A DNA stretch of 64,000 nucleotides from Stappia sp. (GTDB lineage: Bacteria > Pseudomonadota > Alphaproteobacteria > Rhizobiales > Stappiaceae), in the NCBI RefSeq assembly GCF_040110915.1, contig NZ_CP157793.1:186001-250000 (forward strand), read 5' to 3'. Shown here in pieces: positions 37,429-46,753 of this stretch. The notes beneath the pieces are model-generated. The model was given only the letters and a program-made list of their open reading frames with translations, did not search any database and had not been told where the DNA came from. Position 1 is the first letter of the stretch, and every line of letters starts with the position of its first letter. The position numbers and the translations under genes were made by a program.

Positions 37429-38484
37429 CTAGTCGTCCGGGCTGGCGATCGGCGTCATGCCGAGCATGGCCGCGCTGCTCAGCATCAGGCGCATCAACTC
37501 CGTCTGCCGGCTGATGCCGCTCTTGGAGAAGATCGAGCGCAGATGCGTGCGGGCCGTGTTGCGGCTGATGTTGAGGGATTGCGCCGTTTCGTCCAGCGAC
37601 AGGCCCGAGGTCAGGCTGCAGGCGACTTCCGCTTCCGCCGCCGTCATCGCGAAAAGATTGCGCAGGATCGCGCGCTCCGGTTCGCCGCCCTGGTCCGGAT
37701 CGCGGATCATCACCACGGCGGCGAAGCCGCCCGGCGCTTCGGGCGCACTGCTCAGGCTGTGCACGATGAGCCCGAGCTCGCGCGCGCCCGACGGGCGCGA
37801 CACGACCAGCGTTTGCGGATGCGGCCGGGGCGCGGCCTCGGCGGGCGCGAGCCGGCTGCGAATGGCGGCCTGCAGGGCGCGGTTGTCGAGCGCGTCGGCC
37901 GCCGCGAGGGTGCCGCGCGACAGCCGCAATCCGTCCTGACTGTCGATCAGGTCGCGCGCCACCCGCGTGGTGTGAATGACCCGGCCTTGAGCATCGAGGA
38001 AGATGGCGCCGACGGCCAGGCGGTCGAGCGTGCCGGAATAGACGTTGCGCTCCTGCTCGGACCGGTCGATGCGGGCGGCCAGCCGGTGCGCGCGGCGCAT
38101 GTGCCGCAGGAGATCCTCGGCGAGCGGCTGAACGTCCGGCGAAAACGGCTGACCGTCGTGGCTCGGCGTCAGATGCAGACGGTAGTGGTCCTCCTGCGGA
38201 TCTCCGCAGTCGGCGGTGATCCGGGCGCCGGTGGTGGCGAACAGCTCCTGGCGCTGGCCCGCGTCGCGCGCCGTCTCGTCGCGGACTTCCGCCGCGCTCG
38301 AGGTCAGGCGACGGTGGCGAACGCTGGCGCCCCGGGTCTCGATCTCGAGCGTCACCTCCATCGCGCCGGTGGCGTCGCGCACCAGCATCAGGCACTGGCG
38401 CAGCGTGCCGCCGCCGGTGAGCGTGTCGTAGATGCTTTCGATGAGATCCGCAATTTCGGCGGTGTGCCGTCCCGTGTCGAACAT
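37429..38484 (-). CDS. LuxR-family transcriptional regulator
   Basis: A 351-residue regulator. Start at 38484 (MFDTGRHTAEIADLIES) is set by GGGAGGAA just upstream; the frame is open further but lacks such a site. The N-terminal 230 residues have no domain I can name, with a PAS-like segment about 180-260 (GAIFLDAQGRVIHTTRVARDLI). The C-terminal HTH at about 285-345 reads SLDETAQSLNISRNTARTHLRSIFSKSGI, a LuxR-type DNA-binding domain. No receiver domain is present. It diverges from the thiolase gene at 38775 across an AT-rich 290-base region. Confidence 0.85.
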   Translation of the reverse strand: MFDTGRHTAEIADLIESIYDTLTGGGTLRQCLMLVRDATGAMEVTLEIETRGASVRHRRLTSSAAEVRDETARDAGQRQELFATTGARITADCGDPQEDHYRLHLTPSHDGQPFSPDVQPLAEDLLRHMRRAHRLAARIDRSEQERNVYSGTLDRLAVGAIFLDAQGRVIHTTRVARDLIDSQDGLRLSRGTLAAADALDNRALQAAIRSRLAPAEAAPRPHPQTLVVSRPSGARELGLIVHSLSSAPEAPGGFAAVVMIRDPDQGGEPERAILRNLFAMTAAEAEVACSLTSGLSLDETAQSLNISRNTARTHLRSIFSKSGISRQTELMRLMLSSAAMLGMTPIASPDD

Positions 38485-38665
38485 GTCGCTTCCTCCCGCG
38501 ATGCAATGCCTTGCGCCGGATCTTGTCGCCGGGCCCGGGCTCCCGGCCCGACCGCTGCGTTGCCCGATCCGTGTCGGCATTTTCACCATCATGCCGATTA
38601 ATCGACGTAGTGTCAATTTATCGGTTGAGCGTTGAATATTCGGCAGGTGGTGGTCGAGGGGCCGC

Positions 38666-38681
38666 TCGTCCTCTTGGACGA
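38666..38681. promoter_or_regulatory. Palindromic operator, perfect copy (site A)
   Basis: TCGTCC-TCTT-GGACGA, perfect 6-bp arms, 93 bases upstream of the thiolase gene at 38775. The same 16-bp palindrome recurs at 44611 and 63429 with different spacer bases, and imperfectly elsewhere in the catabolic cluster. Confidence 0.7.
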
Positions 38682-38774
38682 TGCGCCTCGTGCCGGTCCG
38701 CCTGAAAAAGGCCGGGACCGTCCCGGGCGTGCGCAGTGCCGCGCCCGGCAAGAGAATCCGGGCAGGGAGTTGTC

Positions 38775-39980
38775 ATGCGCGAAGCAGTCATCGTCTCGGT
38801 GGCGAGAACGCCGATCGCGAAAGCCTACAAGGGAGCCTTCAACGACACGGAGGCGCCGGCGCTGTCGGGCCACGCCGCGCGCGCCGCGCTGGAGCGCGCG
38901 GGTGTCGAAGGCGGCGAGGTCGACGACGTCGTCATGGGATGCTCGGCGCAACAGGGCACGCAGGGCTACAACATCGGGCGTCTGACCGCCGCCGCCGCCG
39001 GCCTTCCGGACACCGTGCCGGGAATGACGGTCGACCGCATGTGCTCGTCCGGACTGATGGCGCTGGCCATCGGGGGGCGGCAAATCGTGCTCGACGGGAT
39101 GGAGACGGTGCTCGCCGGCGGGGTGGAATCGATCAGCCTCACCCAGAATGCCCACAAGAACACCCATCGCAACCGCTCCCGGGCGGTGACCGCGCGGTGG
39201 CCGCATATGTACATGCCCATGATCGAGACGGCCGAACTCGTCGCCGCCCGTCATGGCGTCGACCGCGACGCGCAGGATGCCTTCGCGCTGCAGAGCCAGC
39301 AGCGCACGGCCGCCGCGCAGGCCGCCGGCCGCTTCGACGCGGAACTCGCCCCCCTGCCGACGCGCAAGCTCGTGAAGGATCGCGAGACCGGCGAGACGCG
39401 TCATGAGGACGTGCGTCTGGAGCGGGACGAGGGCGCGCGGGCGGACACGACGCTGGAGCGCCTGACCGGTCTGGCGCCGGTCTATTCCAACGGCGAACTG
39501 GTCGAGGAGGGGCGTTTCGTGACGGCGGGCAACTCCTCCCAGCTGTCCGACGGCGCGGCGGCGCTGGTTCTGATGGAGGGGCGGCGGGCGGAGCGCCTGG
39601 GGCTTGCGCCGCTCGGCGCCCTGCGCGGGATCGCCGTGGCGGGCTGCGCGCCGGAGGAGATGGGCATCGGTCCCGTTCTCGCCGTGCCGAAGCTTATGGA
39701 CCGGCATGGCCTGACGGTGGACGACATCGATCTGTGGGAACTGAACGAGGCCTTCGCCAGCCAGGCGGTCCATTGCCGCGACCGCCTCGGTCTCGATCCG
39801 GAGAAGCTCAATGTGAACGGCGGCGCGATTGCGGTCGGCCACCCCTTCGGCATGACCGGCGCGCGTCTGTCGGGACATCTTCTGATCGAGGGGCGCCGGC
39901 GGGGGGCGCGGCGCGGCGTGGTGACCATGTGCATCGGCGGCGGCATGGGGGCGGCCGGCCTGTTCGAGATTTTTTGCTGA
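38775..39980 (+). CDS. Thiolase (acetyl-CoA acyltransferase)
   Basis: A 401-residue thiolase cleaving 3-oxoacyl-CoA with CoA. Nucleophile Cys in [13 protein letters not shown] (near residue 90), His in [16 protein letters not shown] (near 355), and second Cys in [10 protein letters not shown] (near 387). Start ATG 38775 follows GGCAGGGAG. It is the first gene of the right-hand catabolic cluster and has operator site A upstream. It is a different thiolase from the FadA6-like one at 49676. Its substrate is likely a side-chain or ring-derived acyl-CoA. Confidence 0.88.
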   Translation: MREAVIVSVARTPIAKAYKGAFNDTEAPALSGHAARAALERAGVEGGEVDDVVMGCSAQQGTQGYNIGRLTAAAAGLPDTVPGMTVDRMCSSGLMALAIGGRQIVLDGMETVLAGGVESISLTQNAHKNTHRNRSRAVTARWPHMYMPMIETAELVAARHGVDRDAQDAFALQSQQRTAAAQAAGRFDAELAPLPTRKLVKDRETGETRHEDVRLERDEGARADTTLERLTGLAPVYSNGELVEEGRFVTAGNSSQLSDGAAALVLMEGRRAERLGLAPLGALRGIAVAGCAPEEMGIGPVLAVPKLMDRHGLTVDDIDLWELNEAFASQAVHCRDRLGLDPEKLNVNGGAIAVGHPFGMTGARLSGHLLIEGRRRGARRGVVTMCIGGGMGAAGLFEIFC

Positions 39981-40083
39981 CGGCGGGCAGGCGCGGCGCG
40001 GGGCCGGTTCCGCTTCGCGCGTCACCGATGGTAGAAAACCTGCTGTATGTATCGAGGCGAAGGACCGCCGGGGAGAGACGGAA

Positions 40084-40824
40084 ATGGGGAACGGGGGCGA
40101 TGGCGCCGGCGAGCGCGGCGAGGCGCGTCAGCCGAAGGCGGAGCGGCGCGACACCAATCCGCGCAAGGAACTGGTGCGCGAACAGCTTCTCGACATCGCC
40201 GCGCGCATGTTCGACGAGAAGGGCTACGATCGCTGCAGCATGGCGGCCATCGCCAGCGAGGTCGGTCTCGGCCGCTCCGCGATCTACCATTATTTCGGAT
40301 CGAAGGACGAGATCCTGGCGGCGCTGATCGACACGGAGGCGCTGGAACCCTTGAGCCGGTTGCGGGAACTGGCCGACGACACGACGCACAGCCCGGCCGA
40401 ACGGCTGCGGGTGGCCATCGTCGACGGGGTGGTGCGGCGGCTGTCCAGCGGTGCGCGCTTCGTGCGCCTGGCGCGGCTGGAGGCGCAGATCCCCGACCAT
40501 CTGCTCGCCGACTACAACAGCTCGCGCCGGGCGATCTACGATTACTATGTCGATTGCATCGAGCAGGGCATCGCCGCCGGCGAATTCCGTCAGGTGGACA
40601 CCCATATCGCCGCCTTCGCGGTGATCGGCATGGCCAACTGGACGTCGCGCTGGTATCGGCCCGACGGCCGCCTGAGCGCCCAGGAGATCGGCGAGGCGAT
40701 GGCGGATCTCGCTCTGGCGGGCCTGTTGTCCAACGACCAGAACACGCGTCGGCTGGAAGAGGCGCGCGCCCGGGTGCGTGCGTTGAGCGACGATGTCGCC
40801 GTCCTGAGGCAGCTTCTGGGATAG
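40084..40824 (+). CDS. TetR-family regulator, possible KstR2-like repressor
   Basis: A 246-residue TetR regulator. After a 25-residue polar tail, HTH at about 30-75 (LLDIAARMFDEKGYDRCSMAAIASEVGLGRSAIYHYFGSKDEIL). The ligand domain ends with TSRWYRPDGRLSAQEIGE, resembling the end of mycobacterial KstR2 (RWYRPGGPLTAQQVG), which represses HIP catabolism genes and is released by HIP-CoA. It sits inside the cluster between a thiolase and the ABC importer. A C-terminal helical extension of about 25 residues is unusual. It is the best candidate to bind the TCGTCC-N4-GGACGA palindromes. Confidence 0.82.
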   Translation: MGNGGDGAGERGEARQPKAERRDTNPRKELVREQLLDIAARMFDEKGYDRCSMAAIASEVGLGRSAIYHYFGSKDEILAALIDTEALEPLSRLRELADDTTHSPAERLRVAIVDGVVRRLSSGARFVRLARLEAQIPDHLLADYNSSRRAIYDYYVDCIEQGIAAGEFRQVDTHIAAFAVIGMANWTSRWYRPDGRLSAQEIGEAMADLALAGLLSNDQNTRRLEEARARVRALSDDVAVLRQLLG

Positions 40825-40874
40825 CCACGGCCGCGCCGCTCGAGGCCGCGGGACGGGGCGCGCAAGCGGCTTCG

Positions 40875-40890
40875 TCGTCCGATTGCATGA
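40875..40890. promoter_or_regulatory. Operator, imperfect copy (site B)
   Basis: TCGTCC-GATT-GCATGA, 10 of 12 arm positions as in the perfect palindrome. A further half-site, TCGTCC at 40936-40941, lies 61 bases on. They are in the 343-base region before the ABC permease gene at 41168, which holds nothing else I can assign. Confidence 0.45.
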
Positions 40891-41167
40891 TGCCTGTCCC
40901 GCACTTTCCAAGCATGCTGTGACGATACGCGTTCGTCGTCCGACGGGTCCGACGGGCGTCGGGCGCCGGCCGTTCGCGCCGCTGTCGGGTTTTCAAAGCG
41001 GCCGAATCCCGGACGCGGAGAGGGGGGCGGACGGCAAGAGGAGGGCGGACGTCGGACGGCCGGACGTCGGGTGGACAAAAACGGGCCGGTATCTCGGGAA
41101 CGCAGACCGAAATGCTCGCGAAAAGAGCGCCGAAGGCCTTGAGTGCCGGGAGTTAAGGGGGAGGAAA

Positions 41168-42049
41168 ATGCTCAGTGAGATCGCCATCATCGTGGTGCGA
41201 GGCGTGGCCATCGGCGCGCTGTTCTCGATCATCGCGATGAGCTTCAACATCGTTCACAACGCCACGCGCATCCTGAATTTCGCGCAAGGCAACATCTTCA
41301 TCCTCGGGGGGTTCGCGGCCTATCTCCTGGCCAACAACGCAAGCTTTCCGATGTGGCTCGCGATGCTCGCGGTCACCAGCGTGGTGATCGCCGTTTTCGT
41401 GGCGATGCAGGGCTGGCTGACGCTGCTGCCGCTGCGCGGCAACACCACCGAGCAGGACAGCTGGATGATCTCGACCGTCTCGGTCTCGGTGATCATCGCG
41501 GCGATCCTGATGCTGATCTACGGGCCGTTCGCCTATTCCGTCGGCGGCGTAACGCCCGCGTTCGAGATCTTCGGCGTCAAGACGCCCGGCGCCTTTCTGC
41601 TGGCGATCGCCGTGATGATCGGCTGGTATCTCCTGCTGTCCTGGTTCCTGCGCCATTCCTTCACCGGACTGGCGATCAGCGCCCTGTCGCAGGACTTCGA
41701 CGCCGCCCGCGCGGCCGGGCTCAACGTGCGTCGACTGCAACTCCTCGCCTTCGGCATCAGCGGCATGATCGCCGGCTCCGCCGGCTTCATGGTGGCGCCG
41801 ATCATCTCCGTCAGCCCGGACGCCGGGCTGCGCTATGTGCTGAACGGCTTCATCGCCGCGGTCGTCGGCGGGATCGGCAACAACACCGGCGCCCTGATCG
41901 GCGGCCCGCTCGTCGGCGTGATGGCGATGCTGATGGCGTACAAGGTCGGCGGCGCCTATCAGGACCTCGCCTCGCTCATCGTGCTCGTCGTGATCCTGAT
42001 GTTCTGGCCGCAGGGCCTGTTTGGACGCGCGACCGCGCGCAGGGTGTAG
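41168..42049 (+). CDS. Branched-chain-type ABC permease LivH
   Basis: A 293-residue inner-membrane permease of the HAAT (LivH) family with about eight hydrophobic helices. Typical segments: FSIIAMSFNIVHNATRILNFAQGNIFILGG near the N-terminus and FMVAPIISVSPDAGLRYVLNGFIAAVVGGIGN near residue 220-245. Start ATG 41168 follows GGGGGAGGAAA. It pairs with the LivM-LivG fusion that begins 4 bases after its stop, and with LivF. The binding protein gene is 11 kb downstream at 55478. In this context the solute is more likely a steroid-derived or other carboxylate than an amino acid. Confidence 0.88.
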   Translation: MLSEIAIIVVRGVAIGALFSIIAMSFNIVHNATRILNFAQGNIFILGGFAAYLLANNASFPMWLAMLAVTSVVIAVFVAMQGWLTLLPLRGNTTEQDSWMISTVSVSVIIAAILMLIYGPFAYSVGGVTPAFEIFGVKTPGAFLLAIAVMIGWYLLLSWFLRHSFTGLAISALSQDFDAARAAGLNVRRLQLLAFGISGMIAGSAGFMVAPIISVSPDAGLRYVLNGFIAAVVGGIGNNTGALIGGPLVGVMAMLMAYKVGGAYQDLASLIVLVVILMFWPQGLFGRATARRV

Positions 42050-42053
42050 CACC

Positions 42054-43865
42054 ATGGCAAGCCAGAACGACAGTCTCGCCGAGGCCGCCGGGCCGCAGGT
42101 GTCCCTGCCCACCGCACGCGGGCGCTTCCGCTCCGACGGGCTTCAGCTTCGCCTCGGCATCCTGCTGATCCTGCTGACCGGGATCGGGCCGAGCCTTCTG
42201 GGCAATTCCTACTGGGAGCACACGTTTCAGCTGGTGAACATCCTGATCGCGGTCGCCGTGCTGCAGAACTTCCTGTTCGTCGACGCCGGGCAGAAGAGTT
42301 TCGGCCAGGGCGCGATCCTCGGTCTCGGCGCCTATGGGCTGGCGATCGCCAGCGGCATTCACGGGGCGCCGCTGGCGCTTGGCGTTGTGGCGGCGGTCGG
42401 CGCCGCCATGCTGGGCGGGCTGCTGTTCGCCTTGCCCGCGCTCAGGGTCCAGGGCTTCCACCTCGGTTTCGCGACCCTGAGCGCGGCAATCGTCTTTCCC
42501 CAGCTCCTGATCCAGTTCGACGGCGTCACCCGGGGCATCAACGGCATCAGCCTCTACATTCCGGCCCTGACGAAACCCCTGGTGTTCGGTCTGAGCGGGC
42601 TGACGCTGCTGGTGACGGCGGTGCCGATCGCCGCGCTTCTGCTGCACTACAGCATCCGCAGCGCGCGGCTGGGGCGGCGCATGCGTCTGGCGGCGGAAAG
42701 CGCAGAGGCGGCGCGTGCGCTCGGGGTGCGCCCCGGCGCCATGCGGGCGCTCGCCTTCATGATCGTCTCGGCCGGCACCGGCCTGTGCGGGGCGCTTTAT
42801 GTGCCCACCGTCGGCTTCATCAGCCCGCAAGCCTTCATCATCGAACTGTCCTTCACCCTGTTCTTCGTGGTGGTCGTCGGAGGGCGCGGGCAACTGCTCG
42901 GACCGATCGTCGGCATCTGGGTGATCTACATCGTGCCCAATGTGCTGCTGGTGCAGCTCGTCGAATACCGGCTGCTGATCTACGGGTTCCTGACGCTGGC
43001 GGTGGTGATCGCCTTTCCCGACGGCCTCGTGGGCACCGTCGAGATGTGGCGCCGCAAGCGCTTCCAGCGCGGCGGCGGCGAGCAGGGCTTCCGCCTCGCG
43101 CCCTTCTCCGAAACCCTGGAGACGGTCGCGCCGCGCCCGGCCCCGGCGGACGCGCCTCCCATTCTCGAGGTCCGGGGCGCGGTCAAGCGCTTCGGGCAGG
43201 TCGTGGCGCTCGACAGGGTCGATCTGGAGGTGCGCCCCGGCGAGGTGCATGGCCTGGTCGGGGCCAACGGCTCCGGCAAGACCAGTCTTTTGAACATCGT
43301 TTCCGGGTTCAGCCGGCTGGATGACGGGAGCTACAGCTTTCGTGGTCGCGACGTGACCCGGCTGAATGCCACCGGCGTCGCCCGGATGGGGCTCGGTCGA
43401 ACCTTCCAGACCCCGCGCATCTTCACCGACGTGTCGGTATGGGCCAACATGCAGCTTGGCCTCGATGCCCGGGCGACGCCGCTCGACCCGCAGATGGCCC
43501 GGCTCGCCGAGCGCTTTCGCGAGGCCTATGGCGAGGACAATCCGGCCCTGCTGGCGCATGGCCAGCGGCGTCTTCTGGAAGTGATCCGGGTGGTCTTCGC
43601 CGATCCGGCGCTGGTGTTGTTCGACGAACCGGCGGCGGGGCTCGCGCCCGCCGAGCGGGCCGAGTTCTCCCGCCTGCTGCGCCAGCTCAGCACGCGGCTC
43701 GGCATGGCGGTGATCCTGGTGGAGCACGATCTCGACCTGGTCTGGGACATCGCCGACCGCATCACCGTTCTGGAGACGGGCCGGGTCGTGGCTTCCGGGC
43801 CGCCGCAGGCGCTCGCCAAGGACCCGGCGGTTCAGCATCTCTTCGTCGGAGGCAGCCATGCTTGA
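42054..43865 (+). CDS. ABC permease-ATPase fusion (LivM-LivG)
   Basis: A 603-residue fusion. Residues 1-about 330 are a LivM-type permease (FVDAGQKSFGQGAILGLGAYGLA; GVRPGAMRALAFMIVSAGTGLCGALYVPTVGFISP). About 365-600 is a LivG-type ATPase: Walker A GANGSGKTS near 405, QTPRIF Q-loop, signature LLAHGQRRLLE (Ser of LSxGQ replaced by Ala), Walker B LVLFDEPAAGL and H-loop VEHDLDL. LivM-LivG fusions occur but are less common than separate genes. Start ATG 42054. The stop overlaps livF by 8 bases. Confidence 0.9.
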   Translation: MASQNDSLAEAAGPQVSLPTARGRFRSDGLQLRLGILLILLTGIGPSLLGNSYWEHTFQLVNILIAVAVLQNFLFVDAGQKSFGQGAILGLGAYGLAIASGIHGAPLALGVVAAVGAAMLGGLLFALPALRVQGFHLGFATLSAAIVFPQLLIQFDGVTRGINGISLYIPALTKPLVFGLSGLTLLVTAVPIAALLLHYSIRSARLGRRMRLAAESAEAARALGVRPGAMRALAFMIVSAGTGLCGALYVPTVGFISPQAFIIELSFTLFFVVVVGGRGQLLGPIVGIWVIYIVPNVLLVQLVEYRLLIYGFLTLAVVIAFPDGLVGTVEMWRRKRFQRGGGEQGFRLAPFSETLETVAPRPAPADAPPILEVRGAVKRFGQVVALDRVDLEVRPGEVHGLVGANGSGKTSLLNIVSGFSRLDDGSYSFRGRDVTRLNATGVARMGLGRTFQTPRIFTDVSVWANMQLGLDARATPLDPQMARLAERFREAYGEDNPALLAHGQRRLLEVIRVVFADPALVLFDEPAAGLAPAERAEFSRLLRQLSTRLGMAVILVEHDLDLVWDIADRITVLETGRVVASGPPQALAKDPAVQHLFVGGSHA

Positions 43866-44580
43866 CGTTCGCAACCTGGTCGCCGGCTACGGGGACATTC
43901 CGGTGCTGCGCGGCATCTCGCTCCGGGCCGAGCCCGGCGAGATCCTCTTGATCGGCGGCGAGAACGGAGCCGGGAAATCCACGCTGCTGCGCGCGATCGC
44001 CGGTTTCATCAAACCCTCGCAAGGCAGCGTGGAGCTGGACGGAAAGCCGATCACCGGCATGGCGCCGGAAACCGCGGCGCGCGCGGGCTTGCGGCTGGTT
44101 CTGGACGGGCACCGCGTCTTTCCCGAACTCACCGTCTACGACAACCTGCGCATGGGGGTGGCCGCCCGTCCCGACGACCGGGCCAATCTGGCGCACTCGC
44201 TGGAAGAGATCTACGAGGTCTTCCCGATCCTCAAGGAGCGCTCCCGGGCGCTGGCGCGCGATCTGTCCGGCGGCCAGCAGCAGATCCTGGCGCTCGGGCA
44301 GGCCTTCGTCGCCCGGCCGCGCGTGCTGTTGTGCGACGAGCCGTCGCTCGGGGTGGCGCAGGCGCTGTTGCCGCCGATCCTGGCGTTCCTGCGGCGCTGG
44401 GCGCAGAGCGGAACGGCGGTCGTCATCGTCGACCAGCACGTGAAGATCAGCCTTCCCTACGCGGACCGCGCGATGATCGTCCAGCGCGGCGAGGTTCTGC
44501 TGGAGTGCCCCGCCGGCGAGCTGGACCGCAAGCTTTCGAGCATGCATGCGGCGCGCCAGAGCGCCCATGCCGGACGCTGA
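43858..44580 (+). CDS. ABC transporter ATPase LivF
   Basis: A 240-residue ATPase of the LivF type: Walker A GGENGAGKST, Q-loop region RLVLDGHRVFPELTV, canonical signature LSGGQQQILALGQ, Walker B RVLLCDEPSLGV and H-loop VDQHVKISL. It begins inside the end of the LivM-LivG gene, so translation is coupled. A perfect copy of the 16-bp palindrome follows its stop and precedes the next catabolic unit. Confidence 0.9.
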   Translation: MLDVRNLVAGYGDIPVLRGISLRAEPGEILLIGGENGAGKSTLLRAIAGFIKPSQGSVELDGKPITGMAPETAARAGLRLVLDGHRVFPELTVYDNLRMGVAARPDDRANLAHSLEEIYEVFPILKERSRALARDLSGGQQQILALGQAFVARPRVLLCDEPSLGVAQALLPPILAFLRRWAQSGTAVVIVDQHVKISLPYADRAMIVQRGEVLLECPAGELDRKLSSMHAARQSAHAGR

Positions 44581-44610
44581 TCGCCGGCCGCGCCGCGCGT
44601 CCGCCTGATG

Positions 44611-44626
44611 TCGTCCCATCGGACGA
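44611..44626. promoter_or_regulatory. Palindromic operator, perfect copy (site C)
   Basis: TCGTCC-CATC-GGACGA, perfect arms, 65 bases upstream of the crotonase-family gene at 44691. Confidence 0.7.
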
Positions 44627-44690
44627 TGAGGCGGGCGGGCGGGCGCGGTATCCCTGATGGCACCAGACAGCGAAGCCACAGGAGCGCGCC

Positions 44691-45575
44691 ATGCCGGATC
44701 GCGACAGCCCGCCGCCGCAGTATGAAACCGACCAGCCGGTCCTCTACCGGGTCGAGGGCGCGGTCGCCTGGATCACCATGAACAGGCCCGCCTACAACAA
44801 TGCCCAGAACGCACAGATGACCTATGCGCTCGACGACGCCTTCAGGCGGGCGGTCGACGACGACGCGGTGCGGGTGATCGTGCTGGGCGGCGAGGGCAAG
44901 CATTTTTCCGCCGGACACGACATCGGCACGCCGGGCCGCGACGTCGAGCGCAGCTTCGACCGGCGGCTCTTGCTGCCCGATCATGTCGGGCGGTCGGGCG
45001 CGGAGTTCCTCTATACGCGCGAACACGAGGTGTATCTCGGCATGTGCCGGCGGTGGCGCGACTGTCCGAAGCCGACCATCGCCATGGTGCAGGGCGCCTG
45101 CGTCGCCGGCGGACTGATGCTCGCCTGGGTGTGCGATCTGATCGTGGCGTCGCAGGACGCCTTCTTCCAGGATCCGGTGGTGCGGATGGGCATTCCCGGC
45201 GTGGAGTATTTCGCGCATGCGTTCGAGCTGCCGCCGCGCGTCGCCAAGGAATTCCTGCTGCTCGGCGAGCGGATGAGTGCCGCGCGGGCGGAAAGCTTCG
45301 GGATGGTCAACCGGGTGGTGGCGCGCGAGGCGCTGCGGGACGAGGTGGACGGGCTCGCCGCGAAGCTCGCCGAGCGACCGCCGCTCGGCACCTGGCTGAT
45401 CAAGCAGGCCGTGAACCATGTCGAGGATCTGCGCGGCAAGCGCACCGGCATGGATGCGGTCTACCACATGCATCACTTCGCCCATGCCCAGAACGAACTG
45501 GCGACCGGACACAGGCTGGCCGGGCTCGACGGCACCGCCATGGCGGCGGCGAACAAGGCGGAAAACGGAGGCTGA
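44691..45575 (+). CDS. Crotonase-fold protein lacking both catalytic glutamates
   Basis: A 294-residue member of the enoyl-CoA hydratase superfamily; start ATG 44691 follows GGAG. The oxyanion-hole element HFSAGHDIGT (about 71-80) and GACVAGG are kept. At the two positions that hold the acid/base Glu pair in classical enoyl-CoA hydratase there are Met143 (AGGLMLAWVCD) and Val163 (QDPVVRMGIPG). It therefore probably is not a simple hydratase; hydrolase, isomerase or thioester-shuffling activity is possible. It heads an operon with two acyl-CoA dehydrogenases and an SDR. Confidence 0.82.
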   Translation: MPDRDSPPPQYETDQPVLYRVEGAVAWITMNRPAYNNAQNAQMTYALDDAFRRAVDDDAVRVIVLGGEGKHFSAGHDIGTPGRDVERSFDRRLLLPDHVGRSGAEFLYTREHEVYLGMCRRWRDCPKPTIAMVQGACVAGGLMLAWVCDLIVASQDAFFQDPVVRMGIPGVEYFAHAFELPPRVAKEFLLLGERMSAARAESFGMVNRVVAREALRDEVDGLAAKLAERPPLGTWLIKQAVNHVEDLRGKRTGMDAVYHMHHFAHAQNELATGHRLAGLDGTAMAAANKAENGG

Positions 45576-45577
45576 CG

Positions 45578-46741
45578 GTGGACCTGCGCTATACGGACGA
45601 TCAACTGGCCTTTCGCGCGGAGGTGCGGGAGTGGATGGCGGCCAACGTGCCGGACGAACCGCTCCCCTCCTTCGACGGCACGCGGGCGGGCTTCGAGGCG
45701 CACAGGGAGTGGGAGGCCCGGCTCAACGCCGGCCGCTGGGGCATGGTCACCTGGCCGGAGGCCTATGGCGGCCGCGGGCTGGACCTGATCCGCTGGCTGA
45801 TCTTCGAGGAGGAATATTACGCCGCCGGCGCGCCGCAGCGGGTCAACCAGAACGGCATCTTCCTGCTCGGCCCCACCTTGATCGACTATGGCACGCAGGC
45901 GCAGAAGGCGCGCTTCCTGCCGCCGATGGCCAATGGCGAGGAAATCTGGGCGCAGGCCTGGTCCGAGCCGCAGGCCGGCTCCGATCTCGCCGCGGTGCGG
46001 GCGAAAGCGGTGCGCGACGGCGACAGCTATCTGCTGTCCGGACACAAGATCTGGTCGTCGCGGGCGGTGATGGCCGACTGGGCCTTCGGCCTGTTCCGCA
46101 CCGACCCCGCCAGCGAACGGCACAAGGGCCTGTCGCTGATCCTCTTCCCGCTCGACGCGGAGGGTGTCCGCCGTCAGGCGATTGCCCAGATCAACGGCGA
46201 GACCGGCTTCGCCGAACTCTTTCTCGACGAGGTGCGGGTTCCGGTGGAGAACCGGGTGGGGGCGGAAGGCGAGGGCTGGCGGATCTGCATGGCCACCGCC
46301 GGCTTCGAACGCGGATTGATGCTGAGAAGCCCGGCCCGCTTCCAGATGACGGCGCGGCGGCTGGTGGAGCTCTACGAGGCCAACCGCGAGACCTGCGGCC
46401 CGGCCCAGCGGGACGCGGTCGCGCAGGCCTGGATGGCCGCCGAGGCCTATGCGCTTTCGGTCTACGCCACCGCGTCGCGGCTGATCGCCGGCGGCGGCAT
46501 CGGCGCCGAGGCCAGCCTGAACAAGATCTTCTGGTCGGAGATGGACATCGCGATGCACGAGACCGCGCTGGCGATCCTGGGCGCGCGGGCGGAGCTGTTG
46601 CCCACCGCGCCGGCGGCCGGCGACGTCGGGCGCTGGCTCGACGGCTACCTCTTTTCGCTGGCCGGGCCGATCTACGCCGGCACCAATGACATTCAGCGCA
46701 ACATCATCGCCGAACGGCTGCTTGGGTTGCCGCGCGCATAG
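45578..46741 (+). CDS. Acyl-CoA dehydrogenase, catalytic-type subunit
   Basis: A 387-residue acyl-CoA dehydrogenase starting at GTG 45578 just after GGAGG, 3 bases beyond the previous stop. FAD/substrate loop AWSEPQAGSDLAAV. The C-terminal motif is IYAGTNDIQRNIIAERLLG, where the Glu of the usual YEGT is Ala; the base is more likely the Glu in AGFERGLML (near 243), as in steroid-type dehydrogenases. It is followed by a second, degenerate dehydrogenase gene, an arrangement typical of heteromeric alpha2-beta2 enzymes for CoA-activated steroid side chains or rings. Confidence 0.88.
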   Translation: MDLRYTDDQLAFRAEVREWMAANVPDEPLPSFDGTRAGFEAHREWEARLNAGRWGMVTWPEAYGGRGLDLIRWLIFEEEYYAAGAPQRVNQNGIFLLGPTLIDYGTQAQKARFLPPMANGEEIWAQAWSEPQAGSDLAAVRAKAVRDGDSYLLSGHKIWSSRAVMADWAFGLFRTDPASERHKGLSLILFPLDAEGVRRQAIAQINGETGFAELFLDEVRVPVENRVGAEGEGWRICMATAGFERGLMLRSPARFQMTARRLVELYEANRETCGPAQRDAVAQAWMAAEAYALSVYATASRLIAGGGIGAEASLNKIFWSEMDIAMHETALAILGARAELLPTAPAAGDVGRWLDGYLFSLAGPIYAGTNDIQRNIIAERLLGLPRA

Positions 46742-46753
46742 GAGGGACGCTCC

